A stretch of 42,060 bases of DNA from a virus, in the IMG/VR virus record IMGVR_UViG_3300032050_000282, positions 1 to 42,060 of that record. The stretch is one strand, 5' to 3'. Position numbers and translations under genes: made by a program. Positions 33,004 to 39,241 of the stretch are shown here, piece after piece (position 1 is the stretch's first letter; the number at the start of each line of letters is the position of its first letter). The notes below the pieces were generated by a model. It saw only the letters and a program-made list of their open reading frames with translations. It searched no databases and was not told the origin of the DNA.

Positions 33004-33330
33004 TCAGTTACGCATCAGGGAAAGATAACCATCCTCGGAGAGAGTATCCTCAGACAGGTTGACATTGCGAGCACAAGAGATTGCATCAGCAAAGTTATCG
33101 AAAGTACCAAAGTTTTTCTGATTACCACACCAGCAACCTTTGTACTCATAAATCATTGCTTCCACAGTAAATACATCGTTTTTGAAGTTACGATCTACAC
33201 TGTGCTTGATATAAACTTTCCCGTCATTTCGGGTGTACTTATCGAAGATGGAAGACTTGAAAGTAAGAGTGAAATCAGTGATGAAATCACCAGTGAGATT
33301 GATGCTTTTTTGGAAGAGAGTTTCAGTCAT
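33004..33330 (-). CDS. Hypothetical protein, 108 aa
   Basis: MTETLFQKSINLTGDFITDF then TLTFKSSIFDKYTRNDGKVY. Beta-rich, with a YKGCWCGNQKNFGTFDNFAD stretch that includes a CxC pair. Sole gene between cassettes E7 and E6, starting 25 nt after the TAGTAT of E7. No family recognised. Confidence 0.8.
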   Translation of the reverse strand: MTETLFQKSINLTGDFITDFTLTFKSSIFDKYTRNDGKVYIKHSVDRNFKNDVFTVEAMIYEYKGCWCGNQKNFGTFDNFADAISCARNVNLSEDTLSEDGYLSLMRN

Positions 33331-33354
33331 TTAGTGGTTTTTCGTTTGAGTCCT

Positions 33355-33386
33355 TATACTACTAGGACACTTTAGGTGGCCCACTA
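33355..33386 (-). repeat. Intercistronic cassette E7
   Basis: Minus strand TAGTGGGCCACCTAAAGTGT followed by CCTAGTAGTATA. Flanking bases upstream (AGTTTCAAATGATTAG) match those of E4 but are read in another frame by the upstream gene. Variant region CACCT. Confidence 0.93.
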
Positions 33387-33387
33387 A

Positions 33388-33531
33388 TCATTTGAAACTC
33401 ACATTCACTCCAACAATTCTAGCAGTAGGATTGCGTACTTTTGCTGTCTCGCGTGCATCTTTTGGAGAGTTAGCATATACTTCCTCCTTAAAGACTTTGC
33501 CACCAACGTAGAGATCAACGATGTACTTCAT
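33388..33531 (-). CDS. Hypothetical protein, 47 aa
   Basis: MKYIVDLYVGGKVFKEEVYA then NSPKDARETAKVRNPTARIV. Basic, with a beta-strand, a PKDARETAK helix and a GVNVSFK end whose last codons lie in cassette-shared sequence. Preceded by the second repeat type and followed by cassette E7. I know similar tiny proteins in cyanophages. Confidence 0.78.
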   Translation of the reverse strand: MKYIVDLYVGGKVFKEEVYANSPKDARETAKVRNPTARIVGVNVSFK

Positions 33532-33543
33532 GTGCTTGTTTGT

Positions 33544-33660
33544 ATTTTAGAAAAAATTGATGATTTCACTGCAGTGGATGACCTTTGACCCGTGTGCAGT
33601 GAAATTGCAGAAAAATCAGGTTTTTGGTTGAGTGGTGGACTGGGTTCTCGGTGAGACTCA
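33544..33660 (-). repeat. Second intercistronic repeat, copy A, about 117 bp
   Basis: Fills the gap between the 64-aa and 47-aa genes. Minus-strand landmarks: TGAGTCTCACC, CCTGATTTTTCTGCAATTTC, ACTGCA, CATCCACTGCA, then GATTTTTT-like and TTCTAAAAT before the start. It contains an 11-bp inverted repeat, ATTTCACTGCA (33563-33573) and TGCAGTGAAAT (33595-33605). Copy B is at 39767-39884. Confidence 0.85.
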
Positions 33661-33668
33661 AGTGAGAA

Positions 33669-33863
33669 TCACAGGGTCTGCCAGTCTTGTGCCTCTTTCA
33701 AGTTAGAGTTAAAGAACTTTTGCAAGATAGACTCAATTACAGGTTGCCACTGTTTGTCTTTAATTGAGTCACGATTCTGTGCTTCGACAAGAAACTTAAG
33801 GATGCAAGTCTCTTCGTTTGGAGTGAAGTCAACGCGAGTGAAAGTGTAACCGTCAGTCATCAT
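33669..33863 (-). CDS. Hypothetical protein, 64 aa
   Basis: MMTDGYTFTRVDFTPNEETC then ILKFLVEAQNRDSIKDKQWQ. Two adjacent ATGs (33863, 33860) overlap the preceding TGA. Beta-hairpin then helices; Gln/Lys-rich. Last gene of the E8 operon, followed by repeat copy A rather than a cassette. Function unknown. Confidence 0.78.
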   Translation of the reverse strand: MMTDGYTFTRVDFTPNEETCILKFLVEAQNRDSIKDKQWQPVIESILQKFFNSNLKEAQDWQTL

Positions 33864-34087
33864 TTAATCCAGCAACTTTTGTTTGATTTGTTTTGTGCTC
33901 TTGCAAAAGAACCAGCATCGTGGCATAATTTAGAGAGTTTAATTAGAACCTCACGATCTTTCACTGGACGCTCAAATGCAAGATCATTGTTCATACTTAG
34001 AGAGACCAAATCTCTCAACAATCTTTCACATCGAAGTGCCTCATTGATTGTAAAGTTTTCGTTGATAATTGGGCGAAAGTTCTTCAT
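33860..34087 (-). CDS. Basic helical hypothetical protein, 75 aa
   Basis: Chosen ATG 34087 (MKNFRPIINENFTINEALRC); ATG 34093 is in frame two codons earlier. Then ERLLRDLVSLSMNNDLAFER and a basic end ARAQNKSNKSCWIK. Helical, may bind nucleic acid given its charge; that is inference. Overlaps the next gene (ATGATGA). Confidence 0.75.
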   Translation of the reverse strand: MKNFRPIINENFTINEALRCERLLRDLVSLSMNNDLAFERPVKDREVLIKLSKLCHDAGSFARAQNKSNKSCWIK

Positions 34088-34089
34088 AA

Positions 34090-34257
34090 TCAAACAGGAA
34101 AAACTTCTACAGAACGAATAAGATTTGTGCGATCTTGTGCTAGGTAATCATCAGCGATTTTACCACACGATGAACGAGATTGAATAATCTTTTCCTCATA
34201 AAGATTCTCATCTTCATCAGGAACCCAATACTCAATCAGCATACGATAGGTTTTCAT
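34090..34257 (-). CDS. Hypothetical protein, 55 aa
   Basis: MKTYRMLIEYWVPDEDENLY then EEKIIQSRSSCGKIADDYLA. Starts at a TGATG overlap with the 82-aa gene and ends 2 nt before the next ATG. Small alpha-beta pattern; function unknown. Confidence 0.75.
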   Translation of the reverse strand: MKTYRMLIEYWVPDEDENLYEEKIIQSRSSCGKIADDYLAQDRTNLIRSVEVFPV

Positions 34258-34505
34258 CAGTAGTGTGCCTCAGAGTAGTCAAGAACTTCGCTGTACTTAG
34301 CGATACCATCATAGCAACGCTTTGCCATTTCAGAATCACCTTCAGCGATGTAACCTTTCAGAAACTCAAAGCAGTATTTGATACGCTGCTCTGGAGTAAC
34401 TTTAGCGAGTTGTTGTTGCTTACGCTCATAGGCAGCGTTGTAGGCAAACATCTCACGATCTTCGAGGGAGATGTTGTGAAACTTGCGGTCGGTAGTGTTA
34501 TTCAT
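34257..34505 (-). CDS. Hypothetical protein, 82 aa
   Basis: MNNTTDRKFHNISLEDREMF then AYNAAYERKQQQLAKVTPEQ. Helical and TPR-like in feel (IKYCFEFLKGYIAEGDSEMA), but one repeat only. Start is the ATG ending cassette E8; the next in-frame ATG is 19 codons later, so if the cassette is a promoter the protein could instead start at MFAYNAAYERK. Function unknown. Confidence 0.78.
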   Translation of the reverse strand: MNNTTDRKFHNISLEDREMFAYNAAYERKQQQLAKVTPEQRIKYCFEFLKGYIAEGDSEMAKRCYDGIAKYSEVLDYSEAHY

Positions 34506-34534
34506 ACTACTAGGACACTTTGCAGGGCCCACTA
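34503..34534 (-). repeat. Intercistronic cassette E8
   Basis: Minus strand TAGTGGGCCCTGCAAAGTGT followed by CCTAGTAGTATG. The stop TAA of the 84-aa gene lies 4 nt upstream (TAACAAATAG). Variant region CCTGC. Confidence 0.95.
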
Positions 34535-34538
34535 TTTG

Positions 34539-34793
34539 TTACCAGCGGCCTTGTTGTATGAGAATCTTTTTGATTTCAGTATAAATGAACTGACGAAGTT
34601 TAGTGTCGGCAGTGTTATCAAAAGCATAATAAAGACGATTCAAATACTCATTCTGTGTCAGTCCAATGTTACCATCACCACCGATTTCATTGAGTGATGA
34701 ACCTGCCTGCACACGATTCTTTCCAAAGTTGCCAGACACACGCCCAGTTGTTCTCAGTTTGGGCTTTATCTTTGAGAGATTAGAGTATGTCAT
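34539..34793 (-). CDS. Basic hypothetical protein, 84 aa
   Basis: MTYSNLSKIKPKLRTTGRVS then GNFGKNRVQAGSSLNEIGGD. Basic first half followed by helices with aromatic and Asn/Gln residues (NEYLNRLYYAFDNTADTKLR). Overlaps the upstream stop by 4 nt. Function unknown. Confidence 0.78.
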   Translation of the reverse strand: MTYSNLSKIKPKLRTTGRVSGNFGKNRVQAGSSLNEIGGDGNIGLTQNEYLNRLYYAFDNTADTKLRQFIYTEIKKILIQQGRW

Positions 34794-34975
34794 TTGAATT
34801 GTTCTAGAACATCAATAAAGTGTTGGATACAATCTTTGGGGATGTGGATGGTTTGGTATCCAGGACCATTACCATCTTCCACACTCACAGTGCCATACTC
34901 ATCAGCAGTAAAATCAAAACTCCAACCATCTTCTTCGTGTTCGATTTTGATGTGTTTGGTGATAGTGTAAGTCAT
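34790..34975 (-). CDS. Hypothetical beta-rich protein, 61 aa
   Basis: MTYTITKHIKIEHEEDGWSF then DFTADEYGTVSVEDGNGPGY. Alternating beta-strands and a C-terminal helix IQHFIDVLEQF. Overlaps both neighbours by a few nt. Function unknown. Confidence 0.8.
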   Translation of the reverse strand: MTYTITKHIKIEHEEDGWSFDFTADEYGTVSVEDGNGPGYQTIHIPKDCIQHFIDVLEQFK

Positions 34976-35145
34976 TCATCCTCCTCATAAGGAAACATTT
35001 CGTCGTATTCTTCGTCAGTTAGAGTGAGATACTGAACATCAGCATTTTTGTGCTCTTCAGCATACACTAATTGATAGTGTGCGAAAGAAGATGGGTCACT
35101 GCTAGCATACTCTACCAGACCATCAACAATACAAAGGTAGTTCAT
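34972..35145 (-). CDS. Acidic hypothetical protein, 57 aa
   Basis: MNYLCIVDGLVEYASSDPSS then FAHYQLVYAEEHKNADVQYL, ending with a run of Glu/Asp. Start overlaps the previous stop (ATGA) and stop overlaps the next start (TGATG). Function unknown. Confidence 0.75.
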   Translation of the reverse strand: MNYLCIVDGLVEYASSDPSSFAHYQLVYAEEHKNADVQYLTLTDEEYDEMFPYEEDE

Positions 35146-35366
35146 CGTGCCAAAGATAAGTTGTATTTGATAATCAAAAGGTCTCGCACTTGTTCTCGGT
35201 CGATACTATCACCACAGAACGGCACTTCTTTAATCTTTGCAATCCTGATAATGTCGTTGGTTGCTTTACGAACTAGAGTACGATTTGCACCCATCGGATA
35301 TAATCCATCAGGACCATAGAACGACATCACATAATCAATGAAATCGTTAATAAACTCTTTAGACAT
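35142..35366 (-). CDS. Hypothetical helical protein, 74 aa
   Basis: Chosen ATG 35366 (MSKEFINDFIDYVMSFYGPD); ATG 35372 is two codons earlier. Then LYPMGANRTLVRKATNDIIR. Helices with a basic second half. I know similar sequences in cyanophages (FIDYVxxFYGPDGxYP), function unknown. Confidence 0.8.
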   Translation of the reverse strand: MSKEFINDFIDYVMSFYGPDGLYPMGANRTLVRKATNDIIRIAKIKEVPFCGDSIDREQVRDLLIIKYNLSLAR

Positions 35367-35368
35367 AA

Positions 35369-35803
35369 TCACTTAGCGTAGAGATAACCACCAGACCAAT
35401 CGGCATTCTCCAGCAGATATTCACGATCTTTGATCAATCGCAGATCATAACGAACACCTTTGGCAGGAGATTTCCAAGTCGCAGACTTATATACTTCGCC
35501 AGTGTTCTTGTCAATGAAGCAATGAACGGAGCGGGAACCGCCACCACTCACAAAGATGACTTTGTGATACTTTTTACCAGTCTCAACAGTATAATCAATG
35601 TCACACTTGCCAGACTTGAGTTCATCAACCTTGCGAATGTGATACTCTACATTCTCACCACGCTCAGCAGAAGTCTGATGACCGCGAATAGAATACTGAC
35701 GATAGTTGTCTTTCAGTGCTTCAATCAGCAGGAGAGTGTGCTTATACACATTCTCTGCGATGGTTTGTTTTGCTTGTGCTTGCATTTCAGTGGTTGTACT
35801 CAT
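35369..35803 (-). CDS. Conserved hypothetical protein, 144 aa
   Basis: Starts MSTTTEMQAQAKQTIAENVY at the last triplet of cassette E9; ATG 35785 (MQAQAK), 16 nt after TAGTAT, is as plausible. The C-terminal half is conserved in cyanophage proteins I remember: RSVHCFIDKNTGEVYKSATW, KSPAKGVRYDL and ADWSGGYLYAK. The N-terminus is a long helix. Function unknown; perhaps a small nucleic-acid-associated protein. Confidence 0.8.
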   Translation of the reverse strand: MSTTTEMQAQAKQTIAENVYKHTLLLIEALKDNYRQYSIRGHQTSAERGENVEYHIRKVDELKSGKCDIDYTVETGKKYHKVIFVSGGGSRSVHCFIDKNTGEVYKSATWKSPAKGVRYDLRLIKDREYLLENADWSGGYLYAK

Positions 35804-35832
35804 ACTACTAGGACACTTTGCAGGGCCCAATT
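35801..35832 (-). repeat. Intercistronic cassette E9
   Basis: Minus strand AATTGGGCCCTGCAAAGTGT followed by CCTAGTAGTATG. Its left end overlaps the TAA stop of the nucleotidyltransferase-like gene. Variant region CCTGC. Confidence 0.93.
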
Positions 35833-36745
35833 ACCAACTCTTTGCCATTGTGAAGTTTGCGTGAGAGAATGTCTCGCGATCCACTACTTTGAAGATGCCG
35901 TAATCGTTTTTGATTACATAACCCTCGTGGAAACTTGCCACATCCCACAGGAAACATTCGATGTCGTCTTCTTCGTGAATGAAGAGGAACAAATCATCCT
36001 TGATTGTCTTCACCAACTTCCAAAGCCGGATGAGGTTCTTGTCACAATCACATTTTTCTGCAATTTCATCCTCACAGATGATACGTTGCTCCCTGATGCA
36101 AGCATTGATCTCTTTTTTGATTTGTGATGCCTTGCGATCACTCACAAACTCACACAGAGTTGACATTTGCTTGGCAAACTTACACACATCTGCCAAATCC
36201 TCACGATAAGGATTCAGGGACACTGCAGGTTGCACGAATAAGCATTTCTTAGTGCTTGCAAACTTGCTGGTGATAGGGTGTGCTACCATTTCAGGCAGAC
36301 GCTCACCAGTGTAGTAAGTATGGGGAGCAACGATAATCTCTTGACGAACAACCTCAGGAAACTTATAGGTAATGGTGTTGGGTTTGAATGTATCAAGACC
36401 CTTACCGAAACCAATCCAATCTCCCTGATACACATTGTTAGTGCGAGGCAGGAAATCCAAGCAATAGATGAGGATTTGCGTTACGCGAGGTTGACCGCCA
36501 AAATGGGTAAAGATGTCGTCCTCGTTATAGCACAGGCGAATCTTTTGCTTATTAAATGCTGCTTTGGTGCAGACAAAAAACTTACCATTCTCAGGATTAG
36601 TGCCCCAAACAATAGCAGGAGCGCCATCCATCTTGACACTGATAGTAGAATCAGCACTGAACCAATCGAGCACCGAAAGATCACCATTTAGGATAGAATC
36701 TTCGGGATGTTCGATATGTTTGTTTTGCATTGGTTGCTTACTCAT
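35831..36745 (-). CDS. RNA-ligase-like nucleotidyltransferase, 304 aa
   Basis: Start ATG 36745 (MSKQPMQNKHIEHPEDSILN) or ATG 36730 (MQNKH). Near the N-terminus, VKMDGAPAIVWG gives Lys38 in a KxDG motif I, the covalent nucleotidyl-lysine of DNA/RNA ligases. EGYVIKN at about residues 274-280 fits motif IV, and the FKVV stretch with Lys286 fits motif V. Starting with IEHPEDS, it resembles the uncharacterised DUF6267-type phage family. Likely adenylates itself and joins or repairs RNA, though the substrate is unknown. Single gene between cassettes E10 and E9. No structural partner such as polynucleotide kinase is nearby. Confidence 0.72.
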   Translation of the reverse strand: MSKQPMQNKHIEHPEDSILNGDLSVLDWFSADSTISVKMDGAPAIVWGTNPENGKFFVCTKAAFNKQKIRLCYNEDDIFTHFGGQPRVTQILIYCLDFLPRTNNVYQGDWIGFGKGLDTFKPNTITYKFPEVVRQEIIVAPHTYYTGERLPEMVAHPITSKFASTKKCLFVQPAVSLNPYREDLADVCKFAKQMSTLCEFVSDRKASQIKKEINACIREQRIICEDEIAEKCDCDKNLIRLWKLVKTIKDDLFLFIHEEDDIECFLWDVASFHEGYVIKNDYGIFKVVDRETFSHANFTMAKSW

Positions 36746-36774
36746 ACTACTAGGACACTTTGCAGGGCCCAGAA
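36743..36774 (-). repeat. Intercistronic cassette E10
   Basis: Minus strand TTCTGGGCCCTGCAAAGTGT followed by CCTAGTAGTATG. It follows the stop TGA of the 67-aa gene directly and ends in a start-capable ATG. Variant region CCTGC. Confidence 0.93.
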
Positions 36775-36978
36775 TCAAACCTCTGCCAGTTTCTGTAGAC
36801 GATTGCGAATATCAAAGAGTTCCATATCATCCATATCTACAGCATCCAAATCTACAGGAGCAAACTCCTCCAGATTTACACTACCATCAGAATAAATGGG
36901 GGCATAGTACAACTCATCGCCATCTTCTTGCGATAGAGTATAAACGCAACCGTGATTAGTGGAAGTAACGAAAATCAT
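36775..36978 (-). CDS. Acidic hypothetical protein, 67 aa
   Basis: Chosen ATG 36978 (MIFVTSTNHGCVYTLSQEDG); a longer in-frame GTG reading would start within the hairpin. Then DELYYAPIYSDGSVNLEEFA and an Asp-rich tail DAVDMDDMELFDIRNRL. Function unknown; similar acidic proteins occur in cyanophages. Confidence 0.8.
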   Translation of the reverse strand: MIFVTSTNHGCVYTLSQEDGDELYYAPIYSDGSVNLEEFAPVDLDAVDMDDMELFDIRNRLQKLAEV

Positions 36979-37006
36979 TGGAGTTTCAAGAACAAAGGTA
37001 CAATAA

Positions 37007-37036
37007 AGGAGCACCTGCTAAATTACAAGTGCTCCT
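37007..37036 (-). terminator. Possible terminator hairpin inside the E11 operon
   Basis: Minus strand AGGAGCAC, a 14-nt loop, GTGCTCCT, then TTATTG. Eight-pair stem but a weak T-tract. Lies between the 80-aa and 67-aa genes, where no cassette is found. It may attenuate rather than stop. Confidence 0.5.
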
Positions 37037-37046
37037 GTGCTAATTA

Positions 37047-37289
37047 TCAAACTGCTACACGACGTGCAGACAGTTGTTGATTCACAAAGTTCAATACTTG
37101 CTTCACATAAGGAGAAACAGTTTGAGTGAACTTAACCACATCTTCACGAAGTTTGTTGACTTCATACTGATGGATTTGCCAGCGAACCTGAATGTCTTGG
37201 AAGTATTGATCGCGAGTAATCAGTACCTGAGGGACGGACACTTCGGGAGCAACAACAACATTAGTGGTTTGCTTGCGAGCGCGAGGCAT
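37047..37289 (-). CDS. Basic hypothetical protein, 80 aa
   Basis: Starts MPRARKQTTNVVVAPEVSVP, then QYFQDIQVRWQIHQYEVNKL. A basic, flexible N-terminus is followed by a long helix with possible coiled-coil character (LREDVVKFTQTVSPYVKQVL). It starts 16 nt after the TAATGT-type end of cassette E11. Function unknown. Confidence 0.78.
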   Translation of the reverse strand: MPRARKQTTNVVVAPEVSVPQVLITRDQYFQDIQVRWQIHQYEVNKLREDVVKFTQTVSPYVKQVLNFVNQQLSARRVAV

Positions 37290-37304
37290 GAAATGAATGC
37301 GTCT

Positions 37305-37336
37305 TACATTACTAGGACACTTTACAGGGCCCACTC
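37305..37336 (-). repeat. Intercistronic cassette E11
   Basis: Minus strand GAGTGGGCCCTGTAAAGTGT followed by CCTAGTAATGTA. The final motif is TAATGT rather than TAGTAT. The stop codon TAG of the methyltransferase touches its left end. Confidence 0.9.
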
Positions 37337-38412
37337 TATGCAAAGAATGATTTTAGTGGATTTTGATTGATCCTATGCTGTTCTGGTAGTGCTTGCCAGA
37401 TAGTTTTCTCAATAATATCAAATCTGAGGTTATATGCACCATTTGTGGATGCAAAAGATACTTCAGACCAGTTAATTGATTGCATCACACTATCAAGAAT
37501 CTTCTTGTCAGTAAGTGCTACAATTCCATAACCTCTACGATGTGGCAAATCCTCAAAATGTGTGTAATACTTCATTGCTTCTGCACCAAAACATGTAGAA
37601 GGTAGATAATAGTCACATGCGTAGAGATGTTTCTTATTTCTTGTGCTTCCTGGAGTTCCACCATCAGACAAAGAATACAATTTCACAATGTTACTCAGAT
37701 CAACCTTTTCTTCCTCAATTTTGTGATGTTTGGCCCAAATCTGAAAGACAACATTAACGCTAACATCTTTGCCACCAGGATAATGAAACTCAGAATCTAC
37801 AACCTCACTATGAATGAGATTCATATCTTTGACTCTTGATTTGCAACTACCCTTTCCGTTGCTATCAAATAGTTGTGGCAAAATAAAGCACACAAAATCA
37901 GAGAACTGTGCGGCATGATTGATAAACTTAAGTGCCAAATGTCCTCGCAATCCGAATGGTGGATTACCGATACATACGTTCTTCTCAGTGGTAGGTTTCC
38001 AGCGTAAAAAGTCCTGTTTCTCTACACCTTCACAGCGAGGTTCAATGTCTACACCAACGCGCTGATAGATGGGTAGAACCTTATAGAAACTACCATCGCC
38101 AGCTGAGGGTTCAATGAACGTATATTCACGCAAATCTACACCAAGATCACCCAGAACTTTGAGAGTTTGCTTGTAGCAATACTCTGCAGTATCTGGGTGA
38201 GTAAAGAACTGATCTTTCTCTTTATCAGTGAAATTGGAGTAGAGAATTGGAACACCTGCTAACCGACACAAATCAAAGTAGTATTGTGGCGGAACCTCTT
38301 TCTTCTCCATCCACCGATTTACTGTACCTTTGTGTAGATACAACTCCTCGCAGACAGCATCAATGCCAAACTTTTGGTAGATGGGAAGAAAGAAGTCGTA
38401 GATGTTTTTCAT
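37336..38412 (-). CDS. N6-adenine DNA methyltransferase with N-terminal HTH, 358 aa
   Basis: Residues 1-55 look like a helix-turn-helix (FGIDAVCEELYLHKGTVNRW). Motif I is FIEPSAGDGSFY (EPSAGDGSF at 101-109), and motif IV is NPPFG at 150-154, the catalytic NPPF of amino-methyltransferases, most likely adenine N6. A DVSVNVVFQIW segment follows. It overlaps the preceding PD-(D/E)XK gene by 4 nt (ATGA), which strongly suggests a restriction-modification pair. As modification partner it would protect phage DNA. Recognition site not predictable. Confidence 0.85.
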   Translation of the reverse strand: MKNIYDFFLPIYQKFGIDAVCEELYLHKGTVNRWMEKKEVPPQYYFDLCRLAGVPILYSNFTDKEKDQFFTHPDTAEYCYKQTLKVLGDLGVDLREYTFIEPSAGDGSFYKVLPIYQRVGVDIEPRCEGVEKQDFLRWKPTTEKNVCIGNPPFGLRGHLALKFINHAAQFSDFVCFILPQLFDSNGKGSCKSRVKDMNLIHSEVVDSEFHYPGGKDVSVNVVFQIWAKHHKIEEEKVDLSNIVKLYSLSDGGTPGSTRNKKHLYACDYYLPSTCFGAEAMKYYTHFEDLPHRRGYGIVALTDKKILDSVMQSINWSEVSFASTNGAYNLRFDIIEKTIWQALPEQHRINQNPLKSFFA

Positions 38413-39014
38413 GCAAGTTTGTTTGTCAGGAACTCCGATAGTGCTTCATCATCTGGATTTTCTACATCATAGCAGAAAGTATAACCATTAGCAACACCCA
38501 GATGAACTTGCTTGTCGCGAAAATCCCACTTGTATTTGTCATTTTGATCGTTACGGAGAGTTGGTTTTGTGCCAAAGATTCCGTGACGAGCATCAAAAGT
38601 CACCTCAGAATAATCAAGAATAGTGAACCAAATCGTAGAATACTCAAAGTCAATGAAGACCAGTTTATCCCACTTCTCAGAGGCATAAAGATTCTCATGT
38701 TGCCATGCAGATTTCTTACCAGTTCCACGGCTAGCAGTCTTTACTTCGATGCGGAGTTTTGTACTATCAGGACGGTTAATCCAAATGTCATAAACACCGT
38801 CAGAGTTGTTGATGTTTTGATCCTCATCCCATTCTACATTGTAGGGAGTCAGTGCTTTGATAAACTTATAGAGAGTTTGTTCTCCCCACTTACCACGTTC
38901 GTCGTTGCTAAGTTGTACGATCTCTTCAAAGTAAGATCCTTTCCAATAGTTACGCTCACGCAGTTTCTTGACAGCATCGCTGACAGTTTCGTTAAGAATG
39001 GTGCGGGATGACAT
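38409..39014 (-). CDS. Probable PD-(D/E)XK restriction endonuclease, 201 aa
   Basis: Start ATG 39014 (MSSRTILNETVSDAVKKLRE), 16 nt after the TAT of cassette E12. WGEQTLYKFI provides the glutamate often found in the first helix (Glu45). GVYDIWINRPDSTKLRIEVK gives Asp76 and Glu90-x-Lys92, the D-x13-ExK pattern of the PD-(D/E)XK nuclease core. Length fits a small type II enzyme. Coupled directly to the methyltransferase. An alternative is a nuclease with another role, such as host DNA degradation. Confidence 0.75.
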   Translation of the reverse strand: MSSRTILNETVSDAVKKLRERNYWKGSYFEEIVQLSNDERGKWGEQTLYKFIKALTPYNVEWDEDQNINNSDGVYDIWINRPDSTKLRIEVKTASRGTGKKSAWQHENLYASEKWDKLVFIDFEYSTIWFTILDYSEVTFDARHGIFGTKPTLRNDQNDKYKWDFRDKQVHLGVANGYTFCYDVENPDDEALSEFLTNKLA

Positions 39015-39029
39015 GAATTGAGTTGTGCT

Positions 39030-39061
39030 TATATTATTGGGACAATTTAAAGGGCCCACTA
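39030..39061 (-). repeat. Intercistronic cassette E12 (divergent)
   Basis: Minus strand TAGTGGGCCCTTTAAATTGT followed by CCCAATAATATA. Most divergent right half (AAATTGTCCCAATAATAT). Precedes the restriction-modification operon; the stop of the 59-aa gene abuts it. Confidence 0.88.
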
Positions 39062-39241
39062 TCAGTCAATGGGAAGTTTTGCCACACTTTTACCATTCTT
39101 GTGATCTGTGATATACTTTCGTGCAGAACTTTCAGTCCTACAAAGTTTCTCAAGTTGCTGACCGTTGTGGATAATAAGATACTGCTTCCCATAAGGAATA
39201 GCAGCATATGTATCCTTAAACATCGTAAATCCTTCTTTCAT
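39062..39241 (-). CDS. Hypothetical protein, 59 aa
   Basis: MKEGFTMFKDTYAAIPYGKQ then YLIIHNGQQLEKLCRTESSA. Basic and compact, with a C-terminal helix SARKYITDHKNGKSVAKL. Overlaps the 176-aa gene by ATGA, so the two likely act in the same process. Function unknown. Confidence 0.75.
   Translation of the reverse strand: MKEGFTMFKDTYAAIPYGKQYLIIHNGQQLEKLCRTESSARKYITDHKNGKSVAKLPID

Noticed and set aside
35522-36691. Plus-strand frames of 201 and 137 codons opposite the ligase-like gene
   Set aside because: Antisense to well-supported genes and running across cassettes E9 and E10; no plus-strand gene is supported anywhere in the window.
29829-39059. A conserved N-terminal peptide tag (MGPAKCPSSM / MGHPKCPSSI) on many proteins
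   Set aside because: It is the translation of the cassette. Bases at wobble positions do not vary, the initiator would be GTG, CTG or TTG, and E1 and E14 are out of frame while E7 has a stop before the ATG. Starts were therefore set downstream.
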